64,000 nucleotides of DNA, taken from the NCBI GenBank assembly GCA_900768135.1, contig CAAGBT010000055.1, positions 124,001-188,000 on the forward strand, in the 5' to 3' direction. The DNA is from an uncultured Oscillospiraceae bacterium. Lineage in GTDB: Bacteria; Bacillota; Clostridia; Oscillospirales; Oscillospiraceae. A model generated the notes under the pieces. The model saw nothing but the letters and a program-made list of their open reading frames with translations. It was not told where the DNA came from and did not search any database. Each line of letters starts with the position of its first letter. The first letter of the stretch is position 1. The position numbers and the translations under genes were made by a program. Positions 6,739-15,898 of this stretch are shown here, in pieces.

Positions 6739-9153
6739 TTATTCTTCGATTCCCTTGCCGTTGTTCCACTTCCACGCGCGCACCTCAGGCAGGTCAACGC
6801 CGTGGTCGCGGATATACTGGCGGTGTTCCACGAGCTTGTCGTTCATCTTCTGGATGAGGTAGGCGCCGCGATTGCCCAGCTGCGGCAGGCGGCGCACCGT
6901 GTCGATGACGAGATCGAAGCGGTCGATATCATTGAGAACACGCATATCGAACGGCGTGGTGATGGTGCCTTCCTCCTTGTAGCCGCGCACATGGAGATTG
7001 CGGTTGCGGCGGCGGTAGGTCAGCTCATGGATCAGCGTGGGATAGCCGTGGTAGGCGAAGATGATGGGCTTGTCCTTCGTAAAGAGCGTGTCGTATTCTT
7101 CGTCGGTCAGACCGTGTGGATGCTCGGTGTGCGGCTGGAGCTTCATCAGATCCACCACGTTCACCACGCGGATCTTCAGCTCCGGCAGCGCGCGGCGCAG
7201 GATCGTTACGGCGGCCAGCGTTTCCAGCGTCGGCGTATCGCCGCAGCACGCCATCACAACGTCCGGCTCCTGTCCCTGGTCGTTCGACGCCCATTCCCAG
7301 ATGCCGATGCCCTGCGTGCAGTGCTTGACGGCCTGCTCCATCGTCAGCCACTGCGGACGCGGATGCTTGCTCGCAACGATGACGTTCACATAGTTGCGGC
7401 TTTTGATGCAGTGGTCAAAGCAGGAGAGCAGGCAGTTGGCGTCGGGCGGCAGATACATCCGCACAACGTCCGCCTTCTTGTTCGCCACATGGTCGAGAAA
7501 GCCCGGATCCTGATGCGTAAAGCCGTTGTGATCCTGCTGCCAGACGTTGGAGGCGAGAATATAGTTCAGCGATGCGATATCCTGCCGCCACGGAAGCTCG
7601 CTGCACATCTTGAGCCACTTGGCGTGCTGGGAGAACATGGAATCCACAATGCGGATGAAGGCCTCGTAGCTGTCGAAAAAGCCGTGGCGGCCCGTGAGCA
7701 GGTAGCCTTCGAGGAAGCCCTCGCAGAAATGCTCGGAGAGCATGGAATCCATTACGCGGCCGTCGGGGTCAAGATGCTCGTCGATCCCTTCGACCTGCGG
7801 GTCGAGGAAGCGGCGGCCCGTGACGTCGAACACGGCCTGCAAGCGGTTGGACGCCGTCTCGTCGGGCGCGAAGATGCGGAAGTTGCGCGACTCCATGTTG
7901 AGCTTCATCACATCGCGCACATAGGTGCCGAGGACGTACATATCCTGCGCCTCCACCGCGCCGGGGGAGGGAACATCCACCGCATAGCTGCGGAAATCCG
8001 GTGTGCGCAGATCGCGCAGGAGAAGGCCGCCGTTGGCGTGCGGGTTCGCGCCCATGCGGCGGCTGCCCTTGGGCGGGAAGGATGCGATCAGCTCCACGGG
8101 CGTGCCGTCGGCATTGAAAAGCTCCTCGGGCTTATAGGAGCGCAGCCACTGCTCCAGCAGCGGCAGGTGCTTTTTCGTGTCCGTACCCAGCGAGATGGGA
8201 ACCTGGTGGGCGCGCCAGCTGCCCTCTACGGCATTTCCGTCTACCTCCTTCGGCCCTGTCCAGCCCTTGGGCGTGCGCAGCACCAGCATCGGCCAGCGCG
8301 GACGGCTTGCCTTGCCGCTCTCGCGCGCGGCGCGCTGGATGCGTTTGATCTCGCGGATGGCCCAGTCAAGCGCGGCCGCCATCTGCTGGTGCATCGTCTC
8401 GGGTTCGTCGCCCTCGACAAAGCGCGGTTCCCAGCCGCAGCCGCGGAAAAAGCTTTCGACCTCCTCGCGGCTCATGCGGGAGAAAATCGTCGGGTTTGCG
8501 ATCTTGAAGCCGTTGAGGTGCAGGATCGGCAGCACCGCGCCGTCGGTGATCGGGTTCATGAACTTGTTGCCGTGCCAGGATGTGGCGAGCGGACCCGTCT
8601 CGGCCTCGCCGTCGCCGACGACGCAGGCGGCGATCAGGCTGGGGTTATCTGCCACAGCGCCGAAGGCGTGGGCAAGGGAGTAGCCCAGCTCGCCGCCCTC
8701 GTGGATGGAGCCGGGCGTTTCGGGTGCAACGTGGCTCGGGATGCCGCCGGGAAAGGAGAAACGCTTGAAGAGCTTCTGCATTCCCTCCTTGTCGCGCGTG
8801 ATATTGGGATAGACCTCGGTATAGCTGCCGTCCAGCCAGTCCTGCGCGACCATGGCGTTGCCGCCGTGACCGGGACCGGAGAGATAGATCATATCGAGAT
8901 CGTCGCGCTTGATGACGCGGTTGAGGTGCGTATAGATAAAATTCTGCCCCGGACAGGTTCCCCAATGGCCAACGATGGTCTGTTTCAGGTCGCTTTCGCA
9001 AAGCGGGCGCTCCAGCAGCGGATTATCGAGAAGATACAGCTGGCAGGCTGTCAGATAGTTTGCGGCGCGCCAATAGGCGTCGATCTGCTTGAGTTCCTGC
9101 GCTGACAGCGGCGGCTTTTTGGAGAGCCTTGCGGCTGCTTTCGGTGCGGGCAT
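6739..9153 (-). CDS. Phosphoketolase (Xu5P/F6P)
   Basis: An 804-residue thiamine-diphosphate enzyme that splits xylulose 5-phosphate (or fructose 6-phosphate) with phosphate into acetyl phosphate plus glyceraldehyde 3-phosphate (or erythrose 4-phosphate). Length matches the family (about 790-825). Motifs seen: HWGTCPGQNFIYTHLNR near the N-terminus, GPGHGG, TPP-binding GDGEAETGPLATSWHGN, and the C-terminal phosphoketolase segment. Cytosolic. The ATG chosen has AAAGGAGG 8 nt upstream and gives the usual MPAPK-type start. Its own promoter is at 9185-9212. It provides an acetyl-phosphate route from pentose or hexose phosphates, which fits the sugar-phosphate theme of the next 16 kb. Confidence 0.96.
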   Translation of the reverse strand: MPAPKAAARLSKKPPLSAQELKQIDAYWRAANYLTACQLYLLDNPLLERPLCESDLKQTIVGHWGTCPGQNFIYTHLNRVIKRDDLDMIYLSGPGHGGNAMVAQDWLDGSYTEVYPNITRDKEGMQKLFKRFSFPGGIPSHVAPETPGSIHEGGELGYSLAHAFGAVADNPSLIAACVVGDGEAETGPLATSWHGNKFMNPITDGAVLPILHLNGFKIANPTIFSRMSREEVESFFRGCGWEPRFVEGDEPETMHQQMAAALDWAIREIKRIQRAARESGKASRPRWPMLVLRTPKGWTGPKEVDGNAVEGSWRAHQVPISLGTDTKKHLPLLEQWLRSYKPEELFNADGTPVELIASFPPKGSRRMGANPHANGGLLLRDLRTPDFRSYAVDVPSPGAVEAQDMYVLGTYVRDVMKLNMESRNFRIFAPDETASNRLQAVFDVTGRRFLDPQVEGIDEHLDPDGRVMDSMLSEHFCEGFLEGYLLTGRHGFFDSYEAFIRIVDSMFSQHAKWLKMCSELPWRQDIASLNYILASNVWQQDHNGFTHQDPGFLDHVANKKADVVRMYLPPDANCLLSCFDHCIKSRNYVNVIVASKHPRPQWLTMEQAVKHCTQGIGIWEWASNDQGQEPDVVMACCGDTPTLETLAAVTILRRALPELKIRVVNVVDLMKLQPHTEHPHGLTDEEYDTLFTKDKPIIFAYHGYPTLIHELTYRRRNRNLHVRGYKEEGTITTPFDMRVLNDIDRFDLVIDTVRRLPQLGNRGAYLIQKMNDKLVEHRQYIRDHGVDLPEVRAWKWNNGKGIEE

Positions 9154-9184
9154 GAAAATACCTCCTTTTAAAATGGTTAAGCTT

Positions 9185-9219
9185 AGTATATCGCTTGCAG
9201 ATGAAAAATCAAGCAAGCG
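9185..9219 (-). promoter_or_regulatory. Phosphoketolase promoter with inverted repeat
   Basis: On the minus strand TTGATT (9212-9207), 16-nt spacer, TATACT (9190-9185). An inverted repeat CGCTTGC (9192-9198) / GCAAGCG (9213-9219) overlaps the -10 to -35 region, and a third copy of CGCTTGCA lies at 9282-9289. A candidate operator. Confidence 0.6.
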
Positions 9220-9250
9220 CAAACAAAGTTCATAAAAAAGAAAGAATTTC

Positions 9251-9274
9251 CCGGTTAAGCGGCTGCTTAACCGG
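9251..9274. promoter_or_regulatory. Perfect 10-bp inverted repeat
   Basis: CCGGTTAAGC (9251-9260) and GCTTAACCGG (9265-9274) with a 4-nt loop, midway between the divergent phosphoketolase and glycerate kinase genes. No T-run follows on the plus strand. It could be an operator or an RNA hairpin. Confidence 0.55.
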
Positions 9275-9360
9275 CAGAATCCGCTTGCAAATGGGCGGAG
9301 AATATGGTAGAAAGAAGGCGGCAGCGCCCTGTGTGGGCGCGGAACGGGAGGGAACAGGCC

Positions 9361-10569
9361 GTGAGCGTAAAAAAGTGCATCATCGCGTCGGATTCCTTTA
9401 AGGGTACGATCTCCAGCGGGGAGATCTGCCGCATTGCGCGCGAATGCGCACGCCTGACCGCGCCGGAGCTGGAGCTTGTGACCATTCCCATAGCGGACGG
9501 CGGCGAGGGGACGGCGGACTGCTTTCTGGCCGCCTGCGGCGGCGTGCGGCGGGAGCTGCCGGTCACAGGACCCTTTGGCGAACCGGTGCGCGCGTCATAC
9601 GCGCTGCTGCCCGGCGGCACGGCGGTGATCGAGCTTGCGGCCTGCGCGGGGCTTCCGCTGGCGGGGAAGCGCAGCGACCCCTGCCGGACAACGACTTACG
9701 GCGTGGGCGAGCTGATGCGGGACGCGCTTGCGCACGGCGCGCGGCGCATTCTGCTTGGGCTTGGCGGGAGCTGCACGAACGATGGCGGCTGCGGTGCGGC
9801 CGCCGCGCTCGGCGCGGTGTTCCGCGATGCGGAGGGACGGCCGTTTGTTCCGGTGGGCGGCACGCTTGCGCGCATCGCCTCGATCGACCTGACCGGACTG
9901 AAAAAGACCATGGGCGGCGTGCCGGTCGCTGCGATGTGCGATGTGGACAATCCACTGTTCGGCCCGCGCGGCGCGGCCTATGTGTTTGCGCCGCAGAAGG
10001 GAGCGGATGCTGCGGCAGTCAGGCGGCTTGACGGCGGCCTGCGCGCGCTGGATGCGGCGATGCGCCGTTCGCTCGGCCGTTCGGCGGCGAAGCAGGCGGG
10101 CGCGGGGGCAGCCGGCGGATTCGGCGCTGGCGCATCGGCTTTTTTCGGCGGCGTGCTGCTGCGTGGGATCGATGCAGTGCTGAATGAAACCGGATTTGAC
10201 CGCGCGCTGGCCGGCTGCGGTCTGGTCGTTACCGGCGAGGGCAGGCTGGACGAACAGAGCCTGCACGGCAAGGCCGTAAGCGGTGTGGCGGCGCGGGCGA
10301 AGGCGGCGGGAGTGCCGGTGCTGGCCCTTGTTGGAAGCATGGAAGCGGGAGCGGCGGAAAAGGCGCGCGAGATCGGCGTGTACGCGGTGCGCAGCATCAA
10401 CGGCAGCGGCGACAGCTCCGCGCAGGCGATGGCGCACGCGGCGGAGAATTACCGCCGCTGCATTTCGGAGGTCTTCCGCGCGCTGCATAAGGGAGCGCTT
10501 CCGGGCGATGCGGCGTCTTTGACAGAAGGACCGATGGGTAAAAATGACAGATATACCCTTAAAATCTGA
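9361..10569 (+). CDS. Glycerate kinase
   Basis: A 402-residue ATP-dependent glycerate kinase (GlxK/GarK family) that makes phosphoglycerate from glycerate. The N-terminus KKCIIASDSFKGTISSGE is the family hallmark; further matches are IPIADGGEGT, GLGGSCTNDGG, and the C-terminal VTGEGRLDEQS. Typical length is about 375-385; the extra residues are at the C-terminus. The GTG at 9361 is preferred (GGGAGG 9 nt upstream and right register with family starts); an ATG at 9304 in frame would add 19 atypical residues. It is transcribed divergently from phosphoketolase. Confidence 0.93.
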   Translation: MSVKKCIIASDSFKGTISSGEICRIARECARLTAPELELVTIPIADGGEGTADCFLAACGGVRRELPVTGPFGEPVRASYALLPGGTAVIELAACAGLPLAGKRSDPCRTTTYGVGELMRDALAHGARRILLGLGGSCTNDGGCGAAAALGAVFRDAEGRPFVPVGGTLARIASIDLTGLKKTMGGVPVAAMCDVDNPLFGPRGAAYVFAPQKGADAAAVRRLDGGLRALDAAMRRSLGRSAAKQAGAGAAGGFGAGASAFFGGVLLRGIDAVLNETGFDRALAGCGLVVTGEGRLDEQSLHGKAVSGVAARAKAAGVPVLALVGSMEAGAAEKAREIGVYAVRSINGSGDSSAQAMAHAAENYRRCISEVFRALHKGALPGDAASLTEGPMGKNDRYTLKI

Positions 10570-10580
10570 TAATTATCGCG

Positions 10581-10609
10581 TTGTATTTTGCTCCGTTCTC
10601 GGATATACT
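10581..10609 (+). promoter_or_regulatory. SigA-type promoter
   Basis: TTGTAT (10581-10586), 17-nt spacer, TATACT (10604-10609), 71 nt before the MgtC-family start. Confidence 0.7.
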
Positions 10610-10680
10610 GTTCTGCAAAACCGGGCAGGCGGCGCAGCGGCGTTCCCTGCCGGAACACCGCGCAGAACAGGGGGGATATG

Positions 10681-11376
10681 ATGGAGAGCGTTCTTGCGGA
10701 TCTGCCGCAGCTTTCTGTCCTTGCGATCACGGTGCGCCTTCTGCTTACCACTGTTTTTGCCGGAACGCTCGGCTACGAGCGCGAGCGGCACAAGCAGGCG
10801 GCGGGCTTTCGCACCTACATCATCGTGGCCGACGCCTCGGCGCTGGTAATGATGACAAATATTTTTATCGGCCAGTCCGTCGGCACGACGGATCTTGTCC
10901 GTATGCCGGCATCCGTCATCACCGGACTCGGCTTTCTTGGCGCCGGTACGATCCTCGTCACCAAAAGCCAGGAGATCAAGGGGCTGACCACGGCGGCAGG
11001 TCTGTGGGCTGTTGCCAACATCGGGCTTGCGCTCGGCGCGGGATTCTACGCAGGCGGTGCGATCTGCTACGGATTCATCCTTGTGGCGATGAATATTCTG
11101 CGTCTGGTGGATCAGCACATCGAAAAGAATCGGAAGGTCTGCGAGATTTACTGTGAGATGCGGTCGGCGCAGGTGATCGGCAGAATGATCCGCTGCGCGC
11201 GCGAGCGGGATTACAGCGTTTCCGACTTCAGCCTTTACAACGAGCCGACCTATGGCGACGAGAGCGCGCCGCTGTGCGGCACGTTCATGCTCTGGGTGGG
11301 CAAAAAGATGACGCTGGAGGCCGTGCTGGCCGAGCTGGAGCAGATCGACGGCGTGCAGTATCTGACAACTGTATGA
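10681..11376 (+). CDS. MgtC/SapB-family membrane protein
   Basis: A 231-residue protein with about four membrane helices in the first 140 residues and a C-terminal soluble domain of ACT-like type. Family signatures are LGYERERHKQAAGFRTY and the GLGFLGAGTI loop. MgtC proteins in pathogens modulate magnesium starvation responses and F-ATPase; the role of clostridial members is not known. The ATG at 10681 has better spacing from GGGGGG than the adjacent ATG at 10678. Single-gene unit ended by a 17-bp terminator. Confidence 0.88.
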   Translation: MESVLADLPQLSVLAITVRLLLTTVFAGTLGYERERHKQAAGFRTYIIVADASALVMMTNIFIGQSVGTTDLVRMPASVITGLGFLGAGTILVTKSQEIKGLTTAAGLWAVANIGLALGAGFYAGGAICYGFILVAMNILRLVDQHIEKNRKVCEIYCEMRSAQVIGRMIRCARERDYSVSDFSLYNEPTYGDESAPLCGTFMLWVGKKMTLEAVLAELEQIDGVQYLTTV

Positions 11377-11421
11377 AGAGCGGGATGCGGGGTTTGACCG
11401 TATGCCGGCTGCGGGACGAAT

Positions 11422-11455
11422 AAAAAGCTGCGGGATACGTATCCCGCAGCTTTTT
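11422..11455. terminator. Intrinsic terminator, perfect palindrome
   Basis: A 34-bp perfect palindrome with core AGCTGCGGGATACGTATCCC, flanked by A-run and T-run. Would work on either strand. Confidence 0.9.
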
Positions 11456-11468
11456 GCCGCAGCAGGGA

Positions 11469-11530
11469 CAAAACTGACAAAATCCGTGCAAAACTGACAA
11501 GTTTTCTGTAATGCTTGATATTTATACATT
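11469..11530 (+). promoter_or_regulatory. Paired 20-bp-spaced operator and promoter
   Basis: CAAAACTGACAA occurs twice exactly, at 11469-11480 and 11489-11500, one every 20 bp. A weak -10 (TACATT, 11525-11530) has a poor -35, as expected for an activated promoter. The same layout, with a related sequence, is at 21193-21257. Likely binding sites for the AraC-type response regulator at 20384. Confidence 0.6.
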
Positions 11531-11608
11531 AAGGCGTTAAAATTCCAGAATCGGCGCGGGGGCTGAGAACGCGCGCCGGATATCAAGAAGAAATTGGAGG
11601 AATTTAGC

Positions 11609-12736
11609 ATGAAGAAGCTTATGGCACTGCTGCTGACGCTCATGATGCTGCTCTCCCTTGTCGCCTGCGGCGATAAGAAGACGGACGATCAGCAGAACCC
11701 CGACGATCAGCAGGGAACCGAGGAGAACGATCTTGTTGCCGCCGCGCAGGCCGAGGGTGAACTGGTCGTCTACGGCTCCTGCGAGGAAGAGTATCTTGCC
11801 GCCGCCTGCGAAAAGTTCGAATCGCTCTACGGCATCAAGACCACCTATCAGCGTCTGTCTACCGGCGAGGTGCAGGCGAAGATCGAAGAAGAGAACGGCA
11901 ATCCGTCCGCTGACGTCTGGTTCGGCGGCACGACCGACCCGTACAACGTTGTTGCGGCCGAGGGGCTGCTCGAGGCCTATGAGGCTGAGAATGCGTCCCA
12001 TCTGATCAGCAGCGTTTACCGCAATGCGGACGGCTACTGGTACGGCATCTACAAGGGCATCCTCGGCTTCATGGTCAACACCAGCGAGCTTGAGCGCATG
12101 GGCCTTGAGGCTCCGCAGGACTGGCAGGATCTGCTCAAGCCCGAGTATAAGGGCCTGATCTGGCTGTCCAACTACAACACTGCCGGTACGGCGAAGCTGG
12201 TCATCAACACCATGATCCAGAAGTACGGCCATGACGAGGGCATCCAGTACCTCGTTGACCTTGACAAGAACATCGAGGTCTACACCAAGTCCGGCTCCGG
12301 CCCGAGCAAGAACGTCGGCACCGGCGAGTGCGTGATCGGCATCGGCTTCCTGCATGACGGCATCACCCAGATCATCGACAACGGCTACGACAATATCCAG
12401 CTCATTATCCCGTCCTCCGGCACCTCCTTCGAGATCGGCGCTACCGCCATCTTCAAGGGTGCGGCTCACCCCAACGCGGCGAAGCTGTGGATCGAATTTG
12501 CGCTTTCTCCCGACTGCGTGAACATCGCCAAGGACAACGGCTCCTATCAGTTCCTCGTTATCGATAACGCTGAGCAGCCCGAGCAGGCGGCTGAGTTCGG
12601 CCTCGACCCGGACAACGTTATGGACTATGACTTTGAGGATGCCACCGCAAACATCAAGACCTATGTGGAAGAGGTCATGACTGCGCTGAGCAACTCCGGC
12701 GCCGATACCAGCGAGGGCCGCTTCAAGACCGAATGA
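11609..12736 (+). CDS. AfuA/FbpA-type ABC binding lipoprotein
   Basis: A 375-residue substrate-binding protein. Lipobox LVAC marks a lipoprotein; an acidic Gln/Asp-rich linker follows, then a class II binding fold starting GELVVYGSCEEEYLAAACEKF. Motifs ADVWFGGTTDPY and YNTAGTAKLVINTM place it in the group annotated as iron(III) binding (AfuA/FbpA). Family knowledge: AfuA of Actinobacillus actually binds hexose and heptose phosphates, and no FbpA-like paired tyrosine motif stands out here, so a phosphosugar ligand is as likely as iron. First gene of an operon with permease and ATPase. Confidence 0.85.
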   Translation: MKKLMALLLTLMMLLSLVACGDKKTDDQQNPDDQQGTEENDLVAAAQAEGELVVYGSCEEEYLAAACEKFESLYGIKTTYQRLSTGEVQAKIEEENGNPSADVWFGGTTDPYNVVAAEGLLEAYEAENASHLISSVYRNADGYWYGIYKGILGFMVNTSELERMGLEAPQDWQDLLKPEYKGLIWLSNYNTAGTAKLVINTMIQKYGHDEGIQYLVDLDKNIEVYTKSGSGPSKNVGTGECVIGIGFLHDGITQIIDNGYDNIQLIIPSSGTSFEIGATAIFKGAAHPNAAKLWIEFALSPDCVNIAKDNGSYQFLVIDNAEQPEQAAEFGLDPDNVMDYDFEDATANIKTYVEEVMTALSNSGADTSEGRFKTE

Positions 12737-12782
12737 TCTGACGGCGCCCCATTCCCGCGCTTTCCCCTGCAAAAACAGCTGT

Positions 12783-12816
12783 CGGGGCGGCGGCTGAGGC
12801 CGCCGCCCCGCTTTTT
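12783..12816 (+). terminator. Partial terminator between binding protein and permease
   Basis: 12-bp G+C stem (12783-12794 with 12799-12810), TGAG loop, then C and five T. Its position inside an operon suggests it lowers permease/ATPase expression relative to the binding protein. Confidence 0.75.
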
Positions 12817-12889
12817 ATCATCACCGCGCATGATCCCATACTTTTATCGACCATTCCTTTCCGTTACAGGGATGAGAAAGGGGTTTCCT

Positions 12890-14599
12890 ATGGCACGATC
12901 TCAAGGTGCGGCGCTCGACCGGAAAAAGCTGATGGCTGATCCGGTCATGGTCACGACCATCGTCGTACTCATCACATTTCTGACGCTGTTTATTCTCTAC
13001 CCGCTGGCGATCCTGCTGGTGGATAGTTTTGTGGGCGACGGCAGCTTCGGCTTCGGCATTTTCCGGCGCATTTTTGCCATGCCCACCTTTACCAAAGCAA
13101 TCGGCAACACGCTGAAGGTCGGATTCCTTGTCGGCATCCTTTCGGCACTCATCGGCCTGCTGTTCGCCTATGTTGAAGTCTACGTCCGTATGGGCAGGTT
13201 TGTCGGCGGACTGTTCAAAGTCGTTTCGATGCTGCCGGTGGTCTCGCCGCCGTTCGTGCTTTCGCTGTCCATGATCATGCTCTTCGGCAAGGCGGGCATC
13301 ATCACCCGGTTCCTGCTGGGCATCTATGACAACAGCGTGTACGGCTTCTGGGGCATCGCCATCGTGCAGACGCTTACATTTTTCCCCGTGTGCTACATGA
13401 TGCTCAAGGGTCTGCTGAAGAACATTGACCCTTCGCTGGAGGAAGCGGCGCGCGATATGGGCGCGAGCCGCTGGAAGGTCTTCACAAGCGTGACGCTGCC
13501 GCTGCTGCTGCCCGGCCTCGGCAACGCTTTCCTCGTCACGTTTATCGAGTCCATTGCCGATTTTGCCAACCCCATGCTCATCGGCGGCTCCTATGATACG
13601 CTGGCAACGACCATTTACCTTCAGATCACCGGATCCTACGACAAGCCGGGCGCGGCGGCGATGGCGGTGGTGCTGCTGTGCATCACGCTGGCAATGTTTG
13701 CCGTGCAGAAATACTATCTGGAGCGCAAGACCGCCGCAACGCTTACCGGCAAGGCCTCCCGCGGGCGGATGCTCATTGAGGACCGGAGCGTGAAAACGCC
13801 GCTCACCATCCTCTGCGCGCTGGCGGCGACGTTCGTTATCCTCATGTATATCTGTGTTCCCATCGGCGCGTTCTTCCCGACGTGGGGCTACAAGTTCTTC
13901 CCGCTTACGGGCAAGTGGTTCAAGCTGATCTTTACGCGCTACCACGGTCTGCAGGCGTTCCGCGATTCCTTCGTCCTCTCGCTGATCTCCGCCCCCATCA
14001 CGGCGCTGCTGAGCATGATCATTTCGTATCTGGTCGTGAAGCGGAAATTCAGGGCCAAGGGCTTTATCGAGGCGGTGTCCATGCTGGCCATGGCCGTACC
14101 CGGCACAGTGCTTGGCGTGGGCTATATTCGCGGCTTCTCCGGCGGACTGTTCCATTCCGGCGTTTTGCAGGGGATCTACGGCACGGGCCTCATTCTGATC
14201 ATCGTCTTTGTGGTGCGCTCGCTGCCCACCGGTACGCGCAGCGGTATCTCCGCCCTGCGCCAGATCGACAAATCCATTGAGGAATCCGCCTACGACATGG
14301 GCGCGGACAGCTTTAAGGTCTTCATGACCGTTACGCTTCCGCTCATCAAGGATTCCTTCCTTTCCGGCCTGGTAACGGCATTCGTCCGTTCCATCACCGC
14401 CATTTCCGCCATCATCCTGCTCGTGACGCCGCAGTTCCTGCTCATCACGGTGCAGATCAACGAGTTTGCCGAAAAGGGATCCTACAGCCTGGCCTGCGCG
14501 TTTGCGACCATCCTGATCGTGATCACCTACGGCGCGGTGCTGCTGATGAACCTGTTCATCAAGCACTTCGGCACCAGCAAGAAAATGAAGGAGGATTAA
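12890..14599 (+). CDS. ABC permease, two domains fused
   Basis: A 569-residue permease with about 12 membrane helices in two BPD_transp_1 halves. Each half carries its EAA coupling loop: EEAARDMGASRWKVF near residue 190 and EESAYDMGADSFKVF near residue 465. Fused permeases are standard for FbpB/AfuB-type importers. The ATG at 12890 follows GAAAGGGG; an upstream in-frame ATG at 12872 is less well placed. It should pair with the ATPase 3 nt downstream. Confidence 0.9.
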   Translation: MARSQGAALDRKKLMADPVMVTTIVVLITFLTLFILYPLAILLVDSFVGDGSFGFGIFRRIFAMPTFTKAIGNTLKVGFLVGILSALIGLLFAYVEVYVRMGRFVGGLFKVVSMLPVVSPPFVLSLSMIMLFGKAGIITRFLLGIYDNSVYGFWGIAIVQTLTFFPVCYMMLKGLLKNIDPSLEEAARDMGASRWKVFTSVTLPLLLPGLGNAFLVTFIESIADFANPMLIGGSYDTLATTIYLQITGSYDKPGAAAMAVVLLCITLAMFAVQKYYLERKTAATLTGKASRGRMLIEDRSVKTPLTILCALAATFVILMYICVPIGAFFPTWGYKFFPLTGKWFKLIFTRYHGLQAFRDSFVLSLISAPITALLSMIISYLVVKRKFRAKGFIEAVSMLAMAVPGTVLGVGYIRGFSGGLFHSGVLQGIYGTGLILIIVFVVRSLPTGTRSGISALRQIDKSIEESAYDMGADSFKVFMTVTLPLIKDSFLSGLVTAFVRSITAISAIILLVTPQFLLITVQINEFAEKGSYSLACAFATILIVITYGAVLLMNLFIKHFGTSKKMKED

Positions 14600-14602
14600 G
14601 CC

Positions 14603-15679
14603 ATGGATAAGATCAGAAAGGGCGTTCGCCTCGACCATATCTCCAAGATCTATCAGGATCCCAAAACCGGAAAGGATTTTTACGCCGTAAAGGACACCTC
14701 GCTTACCATTGAGCCGGGCGCGTTCGTTACGCTGCTGGGTCCCTCCGGCTGCGGAAAAACCACCACGCTGCGCATGATCGCCGGCTTTGAAAGCCCCGAC
14801 GAGGGCGAGATCTATCTCGGCGATGAACCGATCAACGCGCTTACGCCCAACAAGCGAGACACTGCGATGGTCTTCCAGTCCTATGCGCTGCTGCCGCATT
14901 ACAACGTGTTCGACAACGTTGCCTACGGCCTCAAGCTGCGCAAGGTACCCAAGGATGAGATCCGCGAGCGCGTGATGCACATTCTTGCGCTTGTGGAGCT
15001 GACGGGAATGGAAGGGCGCATGACGAACCAGCTCTCCGGCGGCCAGCAGCAGCGCGTGGCGCTGGCGCGCGCGCTCGTGATCGAGCCGAGCGTGCTGCTG
15101 TTCGACGAGCCGCTTTCCAACCTTGACGCGAAGCTGCGCGTTTCGATGCGCACCGAGATCCGCCGCATCCAGCAGGAGGTCGGCATCACCGCGATTTACG
15201 TTACGCACGACCAGAGCGAGGCGATGGCGCTCTCCGATCAGATCATCATCATGAACAAGGGCGTCGTCGCGCAGATCGGCACGCCGCAGGAGATCTATTA
15301 TCACCCCGTCAACGAGTTCGTCGCCGATTTTATCGGCGAGGCGAATTTCCTGCACGGAAGGATGACCGGAACGGAAAACGGCCTTGCCGTACTCGATGTG
15401 GAGGGCGAAAAGCTTTCCGTCGCCGCGCGCGAGGGCATGAGCGCCGGGCAGGACTACACGCTGGTGCTGCGGCCCGAATCTGCATCGCTTGCCGATGAGG
15501 GCGGGCTTCCCTGCAAGGTGGAGCTTTCCTGCTTCATGGGTTCGTATCAGAACTATCACGTCCGCGTGGGCAATACGCTCGTCAAGCTGGCCGAGAGCGA
15601 CCCGCGCAGCAAGCGTATCTACCGCGTGGGCGAGCAGTGCCGCCTGACCTTTGCACCGGACGCGGTACACGTCCTTTGA
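14603..15679 (+). CDS. ABC importer ATPase
   Basis: A 358-residue ATPase of the PotA/FbpC/AfuC type. Walker A GPSGCGKT, signature LSGGQQQR, Walker B VLLFDEPLSNLDA, switch His in YVTHDQSEA, and a C-terminal TOBE domain (about 240-358) that often senses substrate. The gene follows the permease after 3 nt. Together with the two genes upstream it makes a complete importer. Confidence 0.94.
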   Translation: MDKIRKGVRLDHISKIYQDPKTGKDFYAVKDTSLTIEPGAFVTLLGPSGCGKTTTLRMIAGFESPDEGEIYLGDEPINALTPNKRDTAMVFQSYALLPHYNVFDNVAYGLKLRKVPKDEIRERVMHILALVELTGMEGRMTNQLSGGQQQRVALARALVIEPSVLLFDEPLSNLDAKLRVSMRTEIRRIQQEVGITAIYVTHDQSEAMALSDQIIIMNKGVVAQIGTPQEIYYHPVNEFVADFIGEANFLHGRMTGTENGLAVLDVEGEKLSVAAREGMSAGQDYTLVLRPESASLADEGGLPCKVELSCFMGSYQNYHVRVGNTLVKLAESDPRSKRIYRVGEQCRLTFAPDAVHVL

Positions 15680-15701
15680 TCCTTTGCCGATCGATCATTC
15701 A

Positions 15702-15742
15702 AATAGCAGAAGCCCGCTGCCTGGCAGCGGGCTTCTGCTATT
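15702..15742. terminator. Long hairpin terminator between convergent genes
   Basis: 20-bp perfect stem (15702-15721 with 15723-15742). The T-run is imperfect (TATTATTG), but it sits exactly where the importer operon ends and faces the convergent phosphohexomutase gene. Confidence 0.7.
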
Positions 15743-15898
15743 ATTGCGTTGTCCGTGCGTTCAGCGCCTCTGTTCGCTGCGGTGGAAAGCATGGAGCGGC
15801 TCCTGCCGGCGTTGTGAGAGCCGCCTCCGCGAACGGCGCAGGGGGATGGCTGCTGCGGCCTTGCGGGTAGTGCGCAAAGAAAATGGAGCTTTGCCCTC

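Noticed and set aside
6802..9105. Long plus-strand frame opposite phosphoketolase
   Set aside because: Antisense artefact of a G+C-rich gene; no ribosome site and no recognisable protein.
12821..15670. Very long open frame (949 codons) on the minus strand opposite the first importer
   Set aside because: The plus strand encodes clear permease and ATPase genes with ribosome sites; the minus frame is His/Arg-rich, a product of high G+C antisense sequence.
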